From: Anisus vortex
Taxonomy: Eukaryota; Mollusca; Gastropoda; Planorbidae
Assembly (NCBI GenBank): GCA_949126835.1
Contig: OX421509.1
Location: 8,702,911-8,766,910 of the forward strand
Length of the DNA: 64,000 nucleotides
Direction of reading: 5' to 3'
The notes beneath the pieces are model-generated. The model was not told the origin of the DNA, made no database searches, and saw nothing but the letters and a program-made list of their open reading frames with translations. Below are positions 10,483 to 23,400 of this stretch, piece by piece. Each line of letters begins with the position of its first letter. Positions within the stretch are counted from its first letter, which is position 1. A program made the position numbers and the translations under genes.

Positions 10483-13400
10483 GATTCAATAGTTGGCTAA
10501 AAATAATTTTACTCGTCAATAAGTAAACTGGCCAATCAATATAATCAATAATATCCAATTAGGGGAGATAACAACATGAACAACCTTACAAAATTCATCA
10601 ATAATTATTGCAACATGAATTAAAAACATACACACACACAAACAGGAAAATTTAAAAAAAATTACAATCTAAAAATTTTCCAACAGTTAATTCTTTTTGT
10701 TCTGGCAAATGTTGCTGTAACAAAGAAAAGAATTAAACCAAAAACGAATATTTACGTTAATTAAAATGAGATCAAAAGAGTTATACTAATTATATGATTT
10801 CACCTATATTTCTTAAATTCTCACCATTAACAGATGATCAAAAATAGATAATAATAAAAACAAATTTACAAACAATTAATAGTCCAATCAAAATTTTACA
10901 ATTTTGACAATGTCATAAGAATCATCAACATTTTGTACGAAAAGACGGAAAAAAAAAACATAAATAAAACTGAATGAGTGAGAAAGTAGACACAGATTAT
11001 AAAACACTTTCTTTACCCTTCACCTTTAAGAATTAACATACGGTATGTTTACATTAAGTAAGGATGCACAGATAAAAATTAAGTCAGCTTGTATGTACAG
11101 TACCCACGTAACATTCAATATAAAATTTTCATTTTCAGCATTCTGTTCTGTTCACTCCCCCCCTCCCCCCTCTCCCCCGTACAGTTTTGACTTCTGACTT
11201 ACTTCATACCTCATCCAACCCTCCTCTCACCCAAGTGCACAACTCTGCTCTATCTCTCTCGCAAGGAAATATTTTGTGCTTCACAATGTTCTACACACAC
11301 ACAAATCATCTTCTTTTTTCCTCTCCATAATCCCTTGCTGATTGAATCTTAGCTTCGAATATATTCTATGGAGTGCGTGGGGCCAAGCTGCAGCGCCTTC
11401 GGCTGGGATTTGTCCCAGAGTCTACCCAGCTCTGATGGGTACCTGACTTTAGTTGGGGGTAGAGCAGCCTTCACCAGGTTTCAAGCCGAGAACCTTGGCA
11501 CGCCAGCCACAGTGTCCCTAGTTGGTTTAAAGCAGGAAGATAAATCAAATTTTAAGCCCAGAAGACAAAATTTAACACTCCAAAAGAAATGCAGTGCCTC
11601 TAATTACTTTCAAAGGCAAACATCTCCTTGCATTTTTCTAACTGGAAATCTTTTCTTTTCTCTCTTTCTTTTATCCGGATGCCTCAAATTTCTTTTCATT
11701 CACAAAATAAAGCTTGAAAAAAAAATGACATAGAAATTCAAAGTGTCAGCATATATACAATTGATAAGACTATATAAAAGATTACAAACAAGTGCTTAAC
11801 AAATATGATGATAGACATGCTTTGGTCTGATTAAAAGAAAATGAAGAAGAAATAAAAATGAAATAAAAAGGCAATATGAGTTTGTGTAGGGTTCAAGATT
11901 TAAAAAAAAAAATACAGCAACATAACTTATACCCAAGAGAACCTGATTATTTTAGCCCCATGAAAGAAATGATACAGCTGTAGATGCCATGTATGTTATA
12001 ATAACATTCGAATACGTGAGTTTTAAAATATAAAAAAATCATAAAATAGAGTGAAATGCTTGAAGTAATGTTTTGGGTGAGTTCTTTTTGAAAACAAAAA
12101 AATGATAATCCAACATTAAAATCCAATCCAAGTTTATAAATTGTACAGAAACCAAAACACAAACATAGTGGATGGAAATCATCAACAAATGCGTTCAATA
12201 AATAAAAAAAAATAAAGGCTGGATTGGAACTTCCTTGCTTTTTGGACATTTCATATATTGGTAAGTAGATTTTACATAGGTATGTGATTTATGTGGGCAC
12301 TTTTTCTGTGAATTTTATGTGTCAGTGATTTCATGCAATTTTTTTTAAACAAAAAAAAAAAAGCTCCATCACTGATCTCTCTCTCTATATATATCACTGA
12401 CATATAAAATATCTGGCTAAATAGAACTCGAGTATCCTCAACGTCTTGTTGCAAACAATGGTAGTATTACAAATAGAACAGATTCAACTCATTCAAATCA
12501 GAATTAGGGTTATTGAAGAAATAAAGAATGGAGCCAACAATCTGAAACAGCCTTGACCAGGATTTAAAAGAATGTACACATATTTCTGACTAGACTGATG
12601 AAATGCTTTCACTGCAATCATACAACTTCATGCACATGCATTTTTTTTTAAAGCTCAATGATAAACTATATATATATATATATATACATATATTAAATAT
12701 ATAGGTCATATAATTCACTAAAAATCAATACAATGTGATACGCAGCGGTTAGATACATTATCATTTAACATGAACAATGGTCGAAGTCGAACTGACGTTA
12801 GCCGATGACACCTAAATCAGTTTGTCCCTCTTACTGCGAACTCGGTCGAAACTATTTCATTTTGTTCTTGAATGCACATTACAAAATAGAAGTTAACAAG
12901 TGTGTACACCAATCATCTTTTGTTGCTGTCTAAATGGACGAAACATTAGTCACAAAAATGGACGAACCATTAATCAGTGTATAAAATATAGCACACTGAG
13001 ACCATTCAGTTTTTTATTCAATGGATCAATGTCAAGAGTAGTTTTTTAATTTTGCATCCCATAATGATGAGCTAACATTAAAAGCCTCTTCTATGTCTTG
13101 GATAACTTCCATTATAATAGCATTTATTACCACGAGTAAGTAGCGAAAAAAAAAAATGTTCCGACTGCAGACCCGATGAAGCAGAGGAGTTCAACATTTT
13201 TCACTGGGCCGCTTGATGTCCCCAGGATGGTTTTCGGACCAGAACGTTTTCACACAGCCCAGGTGCAAGGAAACATTTAGTTTCGGGGCAAAATTTACTA
13301 TTTTCACTGAAAAGCAAAAAATGTATGAAGATAACAAATTATCACGGGGGAAAGGAACAAGTAAATATGTAAAGTTGCAGCTTAGTGTCAATAGGGGAGA

Positions 13401-14235
13401 TAACTTGAACTCTTTTCAACATGTGATAAGTCTTTGGTATGTTTCACAGGTTATAAAAACAAACAAAAGAGTTTGCAATATAAAAAATTCAACATTAATT
13501 GGTTCCTTTTACTTATGATGTAAAACAAAAAAAACAAAAGATGAATATAAATCTTTTCTGACATTAAATTTGATGTTTTCATTTAAGTTTTTAAGGAATA
13601 CAAAACAACTTAAACCATTCAGTATCAGACTCCAACATTTCATGCTATTAATTGACAAAATTTACTGTTCCCTGAAACAAAGAAAGTTAGAAAAAAAAAT
13701 CTGAGTTATCCTCCATTGATAAGCATTCTGCCGTTGTAAAAAAATGACATCTTTTTGTGTTTAAATTACCGTAGATATTCTTGCAGCCTTGGCTAGTGAG
13801 CCTATAAGCGCCTGTTACCAGAAGGTTTAAAGTCTTTAAAAAAAAAATGTTTCAAGTTATTTTGTATTTTTTAAACACTAGTTAGCTTGTATTTTAAGGG
13901 TTTTAATGAAAAATGTTGTAAATAATTGTTACTTTGTTTAATTAAGTTAAAAAAAATTACAAATTAGTCCAATTACAATTAATGCAATTACAATTGCATA
14001 AGTAATAAGCTTTAGTTTATAAATACATTATAAATATGTTATTATAATATTGCGGCATTAATAAACATTGGCTATTGAGTTGTGCGAAGCAAGTGTTAAT
14101 GTACATGATATTCATATAAATATATTTATATATATTTATAAATATAGAAGTGTTTCATGCAATACATATAAACTGATCAGAGCTAAGGATGTTGAACAGA
14201 AAAGAAGAAAACAAATGAATTTCTTATCTAATTGA
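10483..14235. other. AT-rich noncoding stretch
   Basis: Apart from the SINE at 11366, a (TA)n run at 12668-12690 and a fragment at about 13160-13260 that resembles a hAT terminus (GAGTTCAACATTTTTCACTGG), I see no gene. Short ORFs have no recognisable domains. Confidence 0.5.
11366..11520 (+). repeat. SINE family A, rearranged partial copy
   Basis: It contains ACCCAGCTCTGATGGGTACC and the TTAGTTGGGG block, then a reversed head fragment (ACCAGGTTTCAAGCCGAGAA). It looks like two fused partial copies. Confidence 0.6.
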
Positions 14236-14246
14236 ACACTAAGTAA

Positions 14247-14512
14247 AGTACCCTTCACACCAAACTGATCAAAGGGCTGGTGAAGAAGCGCTCACCAGTT
14301 TCTGTGGCCACGGCATACCAGTGGATGTGTAGGCCAGCACAATGCCCAGACCTTTACATTACCCCAACTAGTGTCAGGTACCCATCAGAGCTGGGTAGAC
14401 TCAGGGGCACCCTCAAGTCCCGGGGGAAAAAATGATAGCCAGCACCAGGATTCGAACCCAGAACCTTTCAGATTGCCAGTCGATCGCGCTGCCGCTCGGC
14501 CACCGTGCCGTT
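14247..14512 (-). repeat. SINE family A, near full-length minus copy
   Basis: It runs from the tail block (ACCCTTCACACCAAACTGAT) to the head CGCTGCCGCTCGGCCACCGT at 14488-14507. B-box complement GGATTCGAACCC is present. It serves as the reference for the family. Confidence 0.9.
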
Positions 14513-15585
14513 ACACAATTCAACACTAGAAACATAAAATTCAACACTGGAAATTTTCACAGTTGAAACAAAATTTCAACAGTATTTCTAAATTGTAAGG
14601 ACAATAGCTGCAATATATTGAATCAAACTTCCTGAAATGATCATTTAATTCAGTTGACACAATGGCCTTGTAAAGATAACATTATTGCATGGACAGGTCT
14701 CTCCAGTTGGATTTTTTTTTTTCACAGAAAGACGAAAATAACATGAATGGGACATGTGCGATTCGTTGAGGAACAACCCAGTCACAAAATGTTCACATAG
14801 TCATAGGCGTTCATTGATGATAATTAATGAAAAACTTATTTGATTTATGTTGAAATTAAAAGAGTTAATGTTGAAGACGAAACTGTCAATAAATTGCGCT
14901 TATATGTTTTTTTGTGAAAGCAATGGCAACTTTGATAAGCTAAAAACCTGAATGGAAACACATCATAAAAAAATACTGGGGAAGAGTTTCCTAACCATCG
15001 AGACAGATTCCAGTAAACAAAGTTTTAAAAACAACAACACCAGCATCAACAAAAATACATGATGATACAAAACAACAACATGCAATAATGGTTGTGTCCC
15101 TTGGCATATAACTTACAGAGTGGCCACGAGTTATGTAAACTTACTTATACATTCAGTTCCATACTTGCAATTTTATTTTAATATATCACCCTATCAAAAA
15201 TATGCTTTTAGGAGTCTCTTTATTCCAGGCAAGCCTTTTGGCTCTTAAATCCTAACGAAACGGTAGGAGTGAAAAGATACCCATTCCCACGGACTGCCAA
15301 ATCTGGGAAAGTGTGCGTACTTTGCATGTCAGAAATCCAGATTAAAAAATACATAAATTTATTAACAATCATGAGGGTTTCAATATAGGGTACTAAAAGT
15401 GAACTACAAATGTTCATTTGAAACTTATAAGTGATTCACAACATTTTTAAAAAGTTCATGAAAACTGTCTGAATCATTGGTTTATAAAAAAACATCAATT
15501 CTTTAATAATAAAAAAACAAAACAAATTTGTATATAGTTTTTTGTTTGTCTGAACATTATTGACAAGGGTTAGTAGAATACAAAT

Positions 15586-15681
15586 ATTTTGACCAATACG
15601 AAATAGCTGTACATATAATGTTTGCATTGAAATATTTTGACCAATATGAAGTAGCTGTACATATAATGTTTGCATTGAAAT
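15586..15681 (+). repeat. 48-bp tandem duplication, 2 copies
   Basis: ATATTTTGACCAATAYGAA followed by TAGCTGTACATATAATG is repeated once with one or two changes. Confidence 0.85.
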
Positions 15682-16760
15682 GTTTTTTGCAAATTTTCCC
15701 CATTATAAACCAACAAAAGCCTTGGTAAAATGAAAACATAAACATGGGAGATGGTGAAACAATTTATGAACTTCATCAGAACAAAACACCATCATTTGAA
15801 CAACAAAAAAACATCCCTGACAATTATGCTTGAACTGTCACAATTGGACATTTGTGATGCTACCCCACAAACCAGTACAGAAGTCGGCAAAACTTGATTT
15901 TTCAATCAATGCAAATTAAGGTGAAAAACAAATGGTACTAGGTCATTTTTGAGATTATAATTGATTTGTAATTTTGAATGCTTTAAACTTATAACTCAAA
16001 ATATAAACTTGTTTAAAAGTCAAATACTATTTTAAAATATTTAAAACTTTTAACAGCTTGTGTATTGATTCATAATGAGTGTGCTTGCTAAATTGTATGG
16101 CAACAGGTTAATATTTATTCATCCTGGTAATATTTAATTATCGGTTGCAAATGTTAAATTGTTACAAAAAAATATACTGTTAATCCAGGAGATGAAAGAA
16201 TGAGTTTTTCTCTCATTGTTTTCATATAAGCGCTGAACTACAATAGTAAAACTCTAATTTATACAAGCAAGCATTTGATATTGTATTGACAACATGACAA
16301 AGTACATCAAAAGTGTTTTTATCATCTCTAAACCAAATAACCCTGTACAAAAAAACAAAATGAATACAAGTGCGTGATAACATAAATTTTACATTTGTAA
16401 CCCTCTATTTCCTGAATGAGTTAAGGGTAAATATTTTGCTGTTAAATGTTGTGTGTGAGATCGTTACCATTTATTACAAAGAGTTTATCACTAAAGTGTC
16501 TACCGCTTCTCATCACACCCTTTATTCAGGATTCCCTGTGTCGTTGGGCACAAAAAAGTTGCTTAGAGTGGCTTCCTTTGAAACAGCTTGCCTCATAAAC
16601 ACTGAGGAATTCTGAGACAAAAGTGTTCTTTAAGAAGAGCCAGAGAGCCTTTCTCTTTGTGTTTTTTGTGCCTTGCCCCACCCTGAAATCTGCAACTGGG
16701 AAGTGAACACACTAGGCATGCTAAATAAAATAGCATGGAAAGATGTGATATATATCTTTA

Positions 16761-16950
16761 GCATTATTGTGCATTATTGTGCATTATTGTGTATTATTGT
16801 GTATTATTGTGTATTATTGTGTATTATTGTGTATTATTGTGTATTATTGTGCATTATTGTGCATTATTGTGCATTATTGTGCATTATTGTGCATTATTGT
16901 GCATTATTGTGCATTATTGTGCATTATTGTGCATTATTGTGTATTATTGT
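16761..16950 (+). repeat. 10-bp satellite, 19 perfect-length units
   Basis: G(C/T)ATTATTGT is repeated nineteen times, with the C/T variants in blocks. It lies 319 bp past the GLUT stop codon, probably within its 3'UTR, and is absent at the matching place in arm 1. Confidence 0.97.
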
Positions 16951-17268
16951 GTGGTACTTGACTGATTGTGATAGACTAATCTAAAGAGAGAAGAAAAAAA
17001 TAATGCATATGGCTTGAACATGGGATATTTTTTTTGAGGCAGTACTTATAAGTACCATCAGGAAATAAAGAGTTAATGAATACAACACTGTGGGGACATG
17101 AAGTGCATACATGGACGGCTATGAAAACACATGTAATGAGATCAGCACTTAATAGTCCTGGAAAAGAAAACCGTATTTGGAAAACAAAAAAACAACAACA
17201 TGACATACTTTACGAGGCAGTTTGAGGGGGTGATTATGTGGGTGTCCGCTACCAGGCATGCAGGCGTT

Positions 17269-17457
17269 TCAAAGCTTATGGCTTACTAGGTGCGACTGCT
17301 CATTTTCCGAGGATTTCTTGGCGCTGCCGTTCTTCCAGATGGCCGTGACCTCCTCGAATGTCTTGTTCTTGGTCTCGGGGACGTAGATAAAGGTGAAGAT
17401 CCAGAACAGTAGAAGCAGGCCGGTGAACGGGAGGAATGTATAGTCGTTAAGGGCATC
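17269..17457 (-). CDS. GLUT coding exon 12 (residues 432-493, TM12, C-tail, stop)
   Basis: The exon encodes TM12 and [11 protein letters not shown], ending in SHLVSHKL and a stop. The acceptor is TTTCTGCAG. The homologous exon on the plus strand at 348-527 ends three residues earlier after small indels around the stop. A plausible poly(A) signal (AATAAA on this strand) lies at about 16467-16472 and is conserved in the other arm at about 2457-2463. Confidence 0.93.
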   Translation of the reverse strand, partial: DALNDYTFLPFTGLLLLFWIFTFIYVPETKNKTFEEVTAIWKNGSAKKSSENEQSHLVSHKL

Positions 17458-20400
17458 CTGCAGAAAGAACAAAATAAAAACTGGTGTCATTAAATAATAC
17501 ATTTTATCTTTCACCAAGTTTCATCCATGCAATTATGTCAAACACGGAATAAAACTGGTGAGGGCATCCCCCTTGCCTTGATGTCCTAGAAAAATATAGG
17601 TGCATGAGGCATGCGAGTTTGCCCAACGTATAATTTAGCATGCAATGAATCATACATCAGTGCACTGCAGATGAGGCAGCCCTACCCTGGCTGGTAGCAT
17701 GTACACAATATAGCACAATATCGTTTGAATTCAAAGAATTGTGTTACGAGCCATTCGTCTCATACAAATTTGAAACCAAATAACTAGCTTGTGTTTCAAG
17801 GAAAACAATCTTAAATTAACATATAATTACACAAAACTATCATGTAAAAAAACTATGAAAAGCACAGCTGCTCTCGTCTAAAGCTGTCAACACACTACAC
17901 CTCTAACACACATGAAACCCAGTCTAGCATGTCATAACTTATGAGTCCTGGAGGAACACACTGACCACATTCATTAGCCTCCTAAGTCTTAAAAGACAAT
18001 TCATGCGCCATTGGGAATGGGTTTACAACAGATCTGTAGTGTTTGCTTTAGCCCTGGCCAAACTGTAACCAGAGATAGGATTAGATCTATTTCTTTAAAA
18101 AGATCCAACTTGTAAATCATTGCGACGGAAAAAGAAAAGAGCTGTATATTTAGATAAGGAATTTAATGAAAGGGGAAGATAAACGCTGATTTACATTTAT
18201 GGAACTTATCTGTCTCGCAAGACAATGGATGCGCTCTTATAATTTTAATGGGAAACAGCGCTTGCTGTGGCTGAACAGCCTGATCCTCAAACGACAGTCC
18301 CTTGAGCATTTGAACAGTGACTGTGTGGAGGGCGCTTTTGCATTCCTTTTCTGCCTTCTGTCAATGTGGTTCACATTATCATATACAATATTAACAAAGG
18401 GCCCTTAAAAAAAATAAAAAGTTTCACTTGTTACGAATGTACAATCTGGCAACTTACCTTTAAGTGGGGGAATGAGAATCCCACAAGGAAATTTGCAATC
18501 CAGTTCACAAGGACAGAAACAGACATGGCGGCTGACCTCGGGCCCTGGCTGAACAATTCAGCCACAATCAGCCAAGGGACAGAACCTGTTACAGATGCAA
18601 AAAAACATGGTTATAATTTATTGGCCCCTTGATTTAATAGTTAACCTCATAAAGCTTCAGGTTAATGCAAAAAAAAAAAAAGAAATTTAGAATTAAAATC
18701 TAAAATCCATGCAGAAATTTTGTTTTGGTTAATTAAAAAAAAAATTAAACTAAGCTGACAACAGAAAGTGTCAGAACTAATGTAAAACTGTTACAGCTGA
18801 CTAGGTTGGAAAAGGGAAGGAACAAGGGTGGAATTACCTTTTCATTTCTCAATAAGGGTTTGTGGATAATTTCAATTTTGTTCCAACCTGACAGCTTAAA
18901 AGGTTTAGCGAGGGAAATCTGAGTCCATCATATTTGACTGCAGAGTGAGAGATCCTAAAGTATCCAGTTGTTTAAAACGTATACGCAAACCCTCTAAATT
19001 TTTTGAAAAGAACTACACCATACATTAAATGTTGCAAAAAAAAAAAAACTACTTGAACAGTTTAATGTGGTAAAAAAAACAAATTTTTACCAGAGTCACA
19101 AATGTGAAAGAACTATGAACAGACAACACCTACCTGGCCCCACAGCAAAGAAGACAACATATAGTAAAGACACAACAATACTGCAATCAGTAAACCAGCT
19201 GACCTTGTCCTGGAAACAAGACACACATTTATATATGTACAATTCTTGAACAGTTCTATTCAATGATGATTTATGCTGATGTATTATGCAAGGAAAATTC
19301 AGGTTTGACCATAGGAACTTAAAGCTCATTTAATTTATTTATACATAATTTGGCAATATAATATAAGCTATTTTTTGTTCACCCTCGTTATATGAAGGAG
19401 AATAAATGACTGCTACAGAACTCAGAAAAATGATAAAATTTGGACACTTTCTGTTTATATGTACATACTTTAAGAAAAGATACAAGAAATAAGTGAATTA
19501 CATTAACATTAGAAAATTTTAGTACATCAATTTTTTTACTTGTATTTAAAAAAAAAAAAGTTTTTATCAGTTATATGCTGTTTTTTTATTCCTTAAAAAT
19601 TTTTTTTTTAATATTATATTTTATTAGAATTGGAGTAACCTGTTTTGAAAATACGTGTTGCTGCAATTAAAGACCAAGTGAAGAGCTTTTTATCAAAATT
19701 GAGTTAACATTTGATTTTGATAGTAAATAGTGTATTCAGTATCTGAATGTTAAAAAAAACATTTATACAAAATATCAAAGATACATTTTAAGTAATTAGT
19801 TCAATATTTGCACTTAAATGTGTGTGTTTTTCGGATGATTACTCCAAATCTTGTAGCCGTTTGAGATGTTTTTATTTCCGGCAATATAGGAAAGTGACGT
19901 AACATAAAGGATTCCGACTAGGAAAAATGAATATTGTCACGTGTTTTGAATCTATTGCCACATGTTTTGAATCTTTTCCCGGTTCTTATTTTTAACAAAA
20001 TGGTTAAATATAGATTTATAGCGTCTATTTTTATTTATTTATTTCCCTTGTGATACGTCACTGCCGTATGAGGCTATTCCAAATCTCGTTCCTTTGAGAA
20101 AAACCTCTTCACTTGGTCTTTAAAAACATTTGCAGCAAATTCATTTAGCTCTGCATGCAAAACTAGAACAAACATACAGATGCATACGTAAAAAAAAAAA
20201 TGAAAAGCCGTCTTACGCTCAACGCCAGAGTTATGGTCATCAGGATGCTGAAGACGAACATACCGGCCAGCCCAATCAGGTGCAGGGTCCGACGTCCCGC
20301 CCGGTCCATGAGGAAAATGGTGACAAAGGTCATGGCCACCATGACCCCGCCTACCCCACTGGTGGCATGCGTGGCTGTGCGCGGGCTCAGGCCCGCAGTC

Positions 20401-23400
20401 TTGAACAGGTTGGCGGAGTAGTAGAAGACCTGAAACATGGCACAGTCGGCAATTACACTTTTTGTGACACTCTATCAGGTCTAAATGGTACAACACAAAA
20501 TAAATGAAGGATAGGAATAATCTGACATAAAAAGATTCTATTCTTTGACACTTTTTTGAATTAGATTTCATGGAGAATTAAGTGAGGTGGGGGGGGGGGG
20601 GGAATGAAAAATGTTCCAATTTACCATTATACACTATACAAACACAATATTTATAGACCACAAAGGATATGGTGACCCAAGGAAGGATTATTCAGCACCA
20701 ACACGGTGTCAGAGACATCAATTAACAGTGGTTCCGCTCAATTCAATTCAATTCAATTCAATTTTATTCAGTCAATGCGTTTTACATCGAAAATATGTGA
20801 TGTTGAATGTGACATCTACAAAAAAGAAAATTACATTACAATAATAGTAAGACACAACAATGAAAATTAATGAAAAAAAACTATTATAACAATGTACATT
20901 ATGATAATATACAGAATATAAGGAAAATTATTACAATTATGATCTTATAAGACGCTTCTGTCTTGTATTATTGAACAGTTTAACTGCTTGCGGATAACAG
21001 CTGTTAACAAATCTGCTGCTACCTCTAAATGCTCGAAGGCGACGGCCATGTGGAAGAAATTCAAAATAATGTCTCGAGGGGTGGGATTTATCCTTCATAA
21101 TGTTAGTCATTTTACCTGTTAAGCGCTCTTGGTATAATGTTTCTAACGACTTAAGGTTAGTGCCAATAATTTTTTCTGCATTTTTGACAACTGATTCTAG
21201 CTTGTGTAAATTAACTACAGGTAGCCTGTCGAACCAAACTTCAATAGATCTTGTCAGTATGCTTTCAATAATAGCCCTATAGAAATTAGTCATTATCACT
21301 TTATTGACCCCACAGGACTTCAGCTTTCTAAGAAAATACATTCTCTGCCTTGCTTTCTTAAGGATATCAGTGCAGTTAATATCCCATGTTAGTTCATTGG
21401 ATAAGACAGTGCCAAGAAACTTAAAATCATAAACTCGTTCTACATTTGATCCCTGTATAACCAAGGGTGGGGGTGGGGGTTCGTTTCTCCTAAAATCTAT
21501 GATCATTTCTTTTGTCTTCGATACATTAAGGTGTAAGTTGTTCTGGCTACACCAGCTCACGATAGTGTCTATTTGGCTACGATATGCGTGCTCATCTGCG
21601 TTTTTGATTAGGCCAGTGACCGTCGTATCATCGGCATATTTTATAACCAGACAGCCAGGCTGTTCTGCTTTACAGTCATAAGTGAAAATAGAATATAGTT
21701 TAGGTGATAATGGACAACCTTGGGGGGTCCCAGTATTTAACGTTATACTGGTTGACACATTGTTACTAATTTTAACCTCCTGTGGGCGTTCTAATAAGAA
21801 GTCTAAAATCCAGTTACATATGTTAACAGGAAAAGAGAGTTGGTAGTAAAGTTTGTTGTACAATTGTTGTGGTATAATGGTATTAAAGGCTGAGCTATAG
21901 TCTATAAATAATATTCTTGCATATGATTGCTTAACTCTAAGTGGTTTAATACCTCATGCACATTTATTGCAATAGCGTCATCTACTGATCTATTAGACCT
22001 GTACGCGAATTGAAAATTATCGAAGTCTGATGGTAGTAAAGTATTTAAAAATTTCAAAACAATTGATTCAAAACATTTCATAGCCACAGATGTTAAGGCT
22101 ACTGGTCTGTAATCATTTAATGTTTGTGGGGACTGCTTTTTAGGCACAGGCACAATGGTAGACTTTTTAAGGCATGTAGGGACCGAGCAGGTTTCTAGCG
22201 ACCAATTAAAAATAACAGTGAATACAGGTGCCAGCTCTGCACTACACACTTTTAGTAGTTTTGTTGTTAACTTGTCTGGTCCAGCGGCTTTGTTAACTTT
22301 CAGTTTACTAAACGAGCGCCTTACGTCATGCTCGTCTACGACGAATGGTGGCGAGTCATTGGATGGCAATGGGACAGGGCTAGTTTTGTTGTCTTTATCA
22401 AACCTTGCGTAGAATACGTTTAACCTGTCAGGCAGGGTGGGGTCATCACACTCGGTGGTCTTAGGTGTGCCCTTGTATTGTGTTATGGTGTTCATATTGG
22501 CCCACATTTGCTTACTTTGCCCTGAGGAGAAAAGATCTTCAATTTTGTCTTTATATTTATTTTTTGCTTCTTTAATTGCTTTTTTCAACTTCGCCTTTGT
22601 TTGACGAAACAGTGTTGGTTCTTCTTTTCTGTTTCTGTAGGCTTTGTCCTTCTCACTTATTAATCTTTTAATGTCTTTGTCAACCCATGCTCATCCCTAT
22701 TGGTTCAACTAATCGATATTCCTTTAACTCACCCCCATTGGTTCAACTTACCCCATTGATTCCAGAGAACTGCTGAGACAGCTGCATCACAACACTGATA
22801 ATGAGAGGCATTCGGAACGCTGAACTCCTGAGAAGTCTTAAAATGGTCACCTGTGACGTTGGGACATAGGAAAAGACATTTCAAATGAGACAAAACACAG
22901 GAATGCTAATTCTACAGCCTTTTTAAAGTGGTAAGTGAGGGGGGGGGGGAGGAAAGAGAGGAAAACTTTAGTTTTTAAAGCAATATAGATGAGGTTTTTA
23001 CCTTGTCTAAATTAGTTTAGTAGTGGTTATGCCCGTCAAAATGACAGAGAAACAAATGACGTAACTTAAAAAAAGAACAGTTTCGCCATATTAAAAAAAC
23101 AACAACAGCAGAATTGGGAAAACCCAATAAGACCCTTGCGTTCAACCTAGCAAACTCGCATTCAACAGAGTAAATGAACGGAAATGGCATTTTGTTGATT
23201 ACGGTTTTATGTATTTGTACAGTTGTATAGAATTTTTTATTAATAAAATCTATTTATTCATGATTATATGTGATAAAATTAAAATTTCTTTTGAAGTGTG
23301 TTTCAAATGTCTAAATTTAATTTTTATGCCGAGCGGTCAAAAGGCCTAGGAGCCTATTGAGTACAAACATGTCTAACACCGGACGGAACAAATAACACAT

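Larger units (their letters stand above)
16211..17700 (-). repeat. Inverted duplication, arm 2 (3' end of GLUT gene)
   Basis: This is the reverse-complement partner of 110-2707. It keeps the empty version of the insertion site occupied in arm 1 (GATGAGAAGCGG on the minus strand near 16504-16515). It carries its own expansion of a 10-bp repeat at 16761-16950. The outer limit within the intron, near 17700, is approximate. Confidence 0.85.

Noticed and set aside
14488..14512. tRNA genes suggested by A- and B-box sequences at the SINE heads
   Set aside because: They are followed by the same SINE body each time and lack a paired acceptor stem.
16673..16984. Three overlapping Cys/Ile/Tyr-rich frames
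   Set aside because: They come from the 10-bp satellite read in all frames.
20074..20571. 165-codon minus-strand frame over GLUT exon 9
   Set aside because: It is the wrong frame through the exon; the real exon uses the frame with VFYYS and GRRTLHL.
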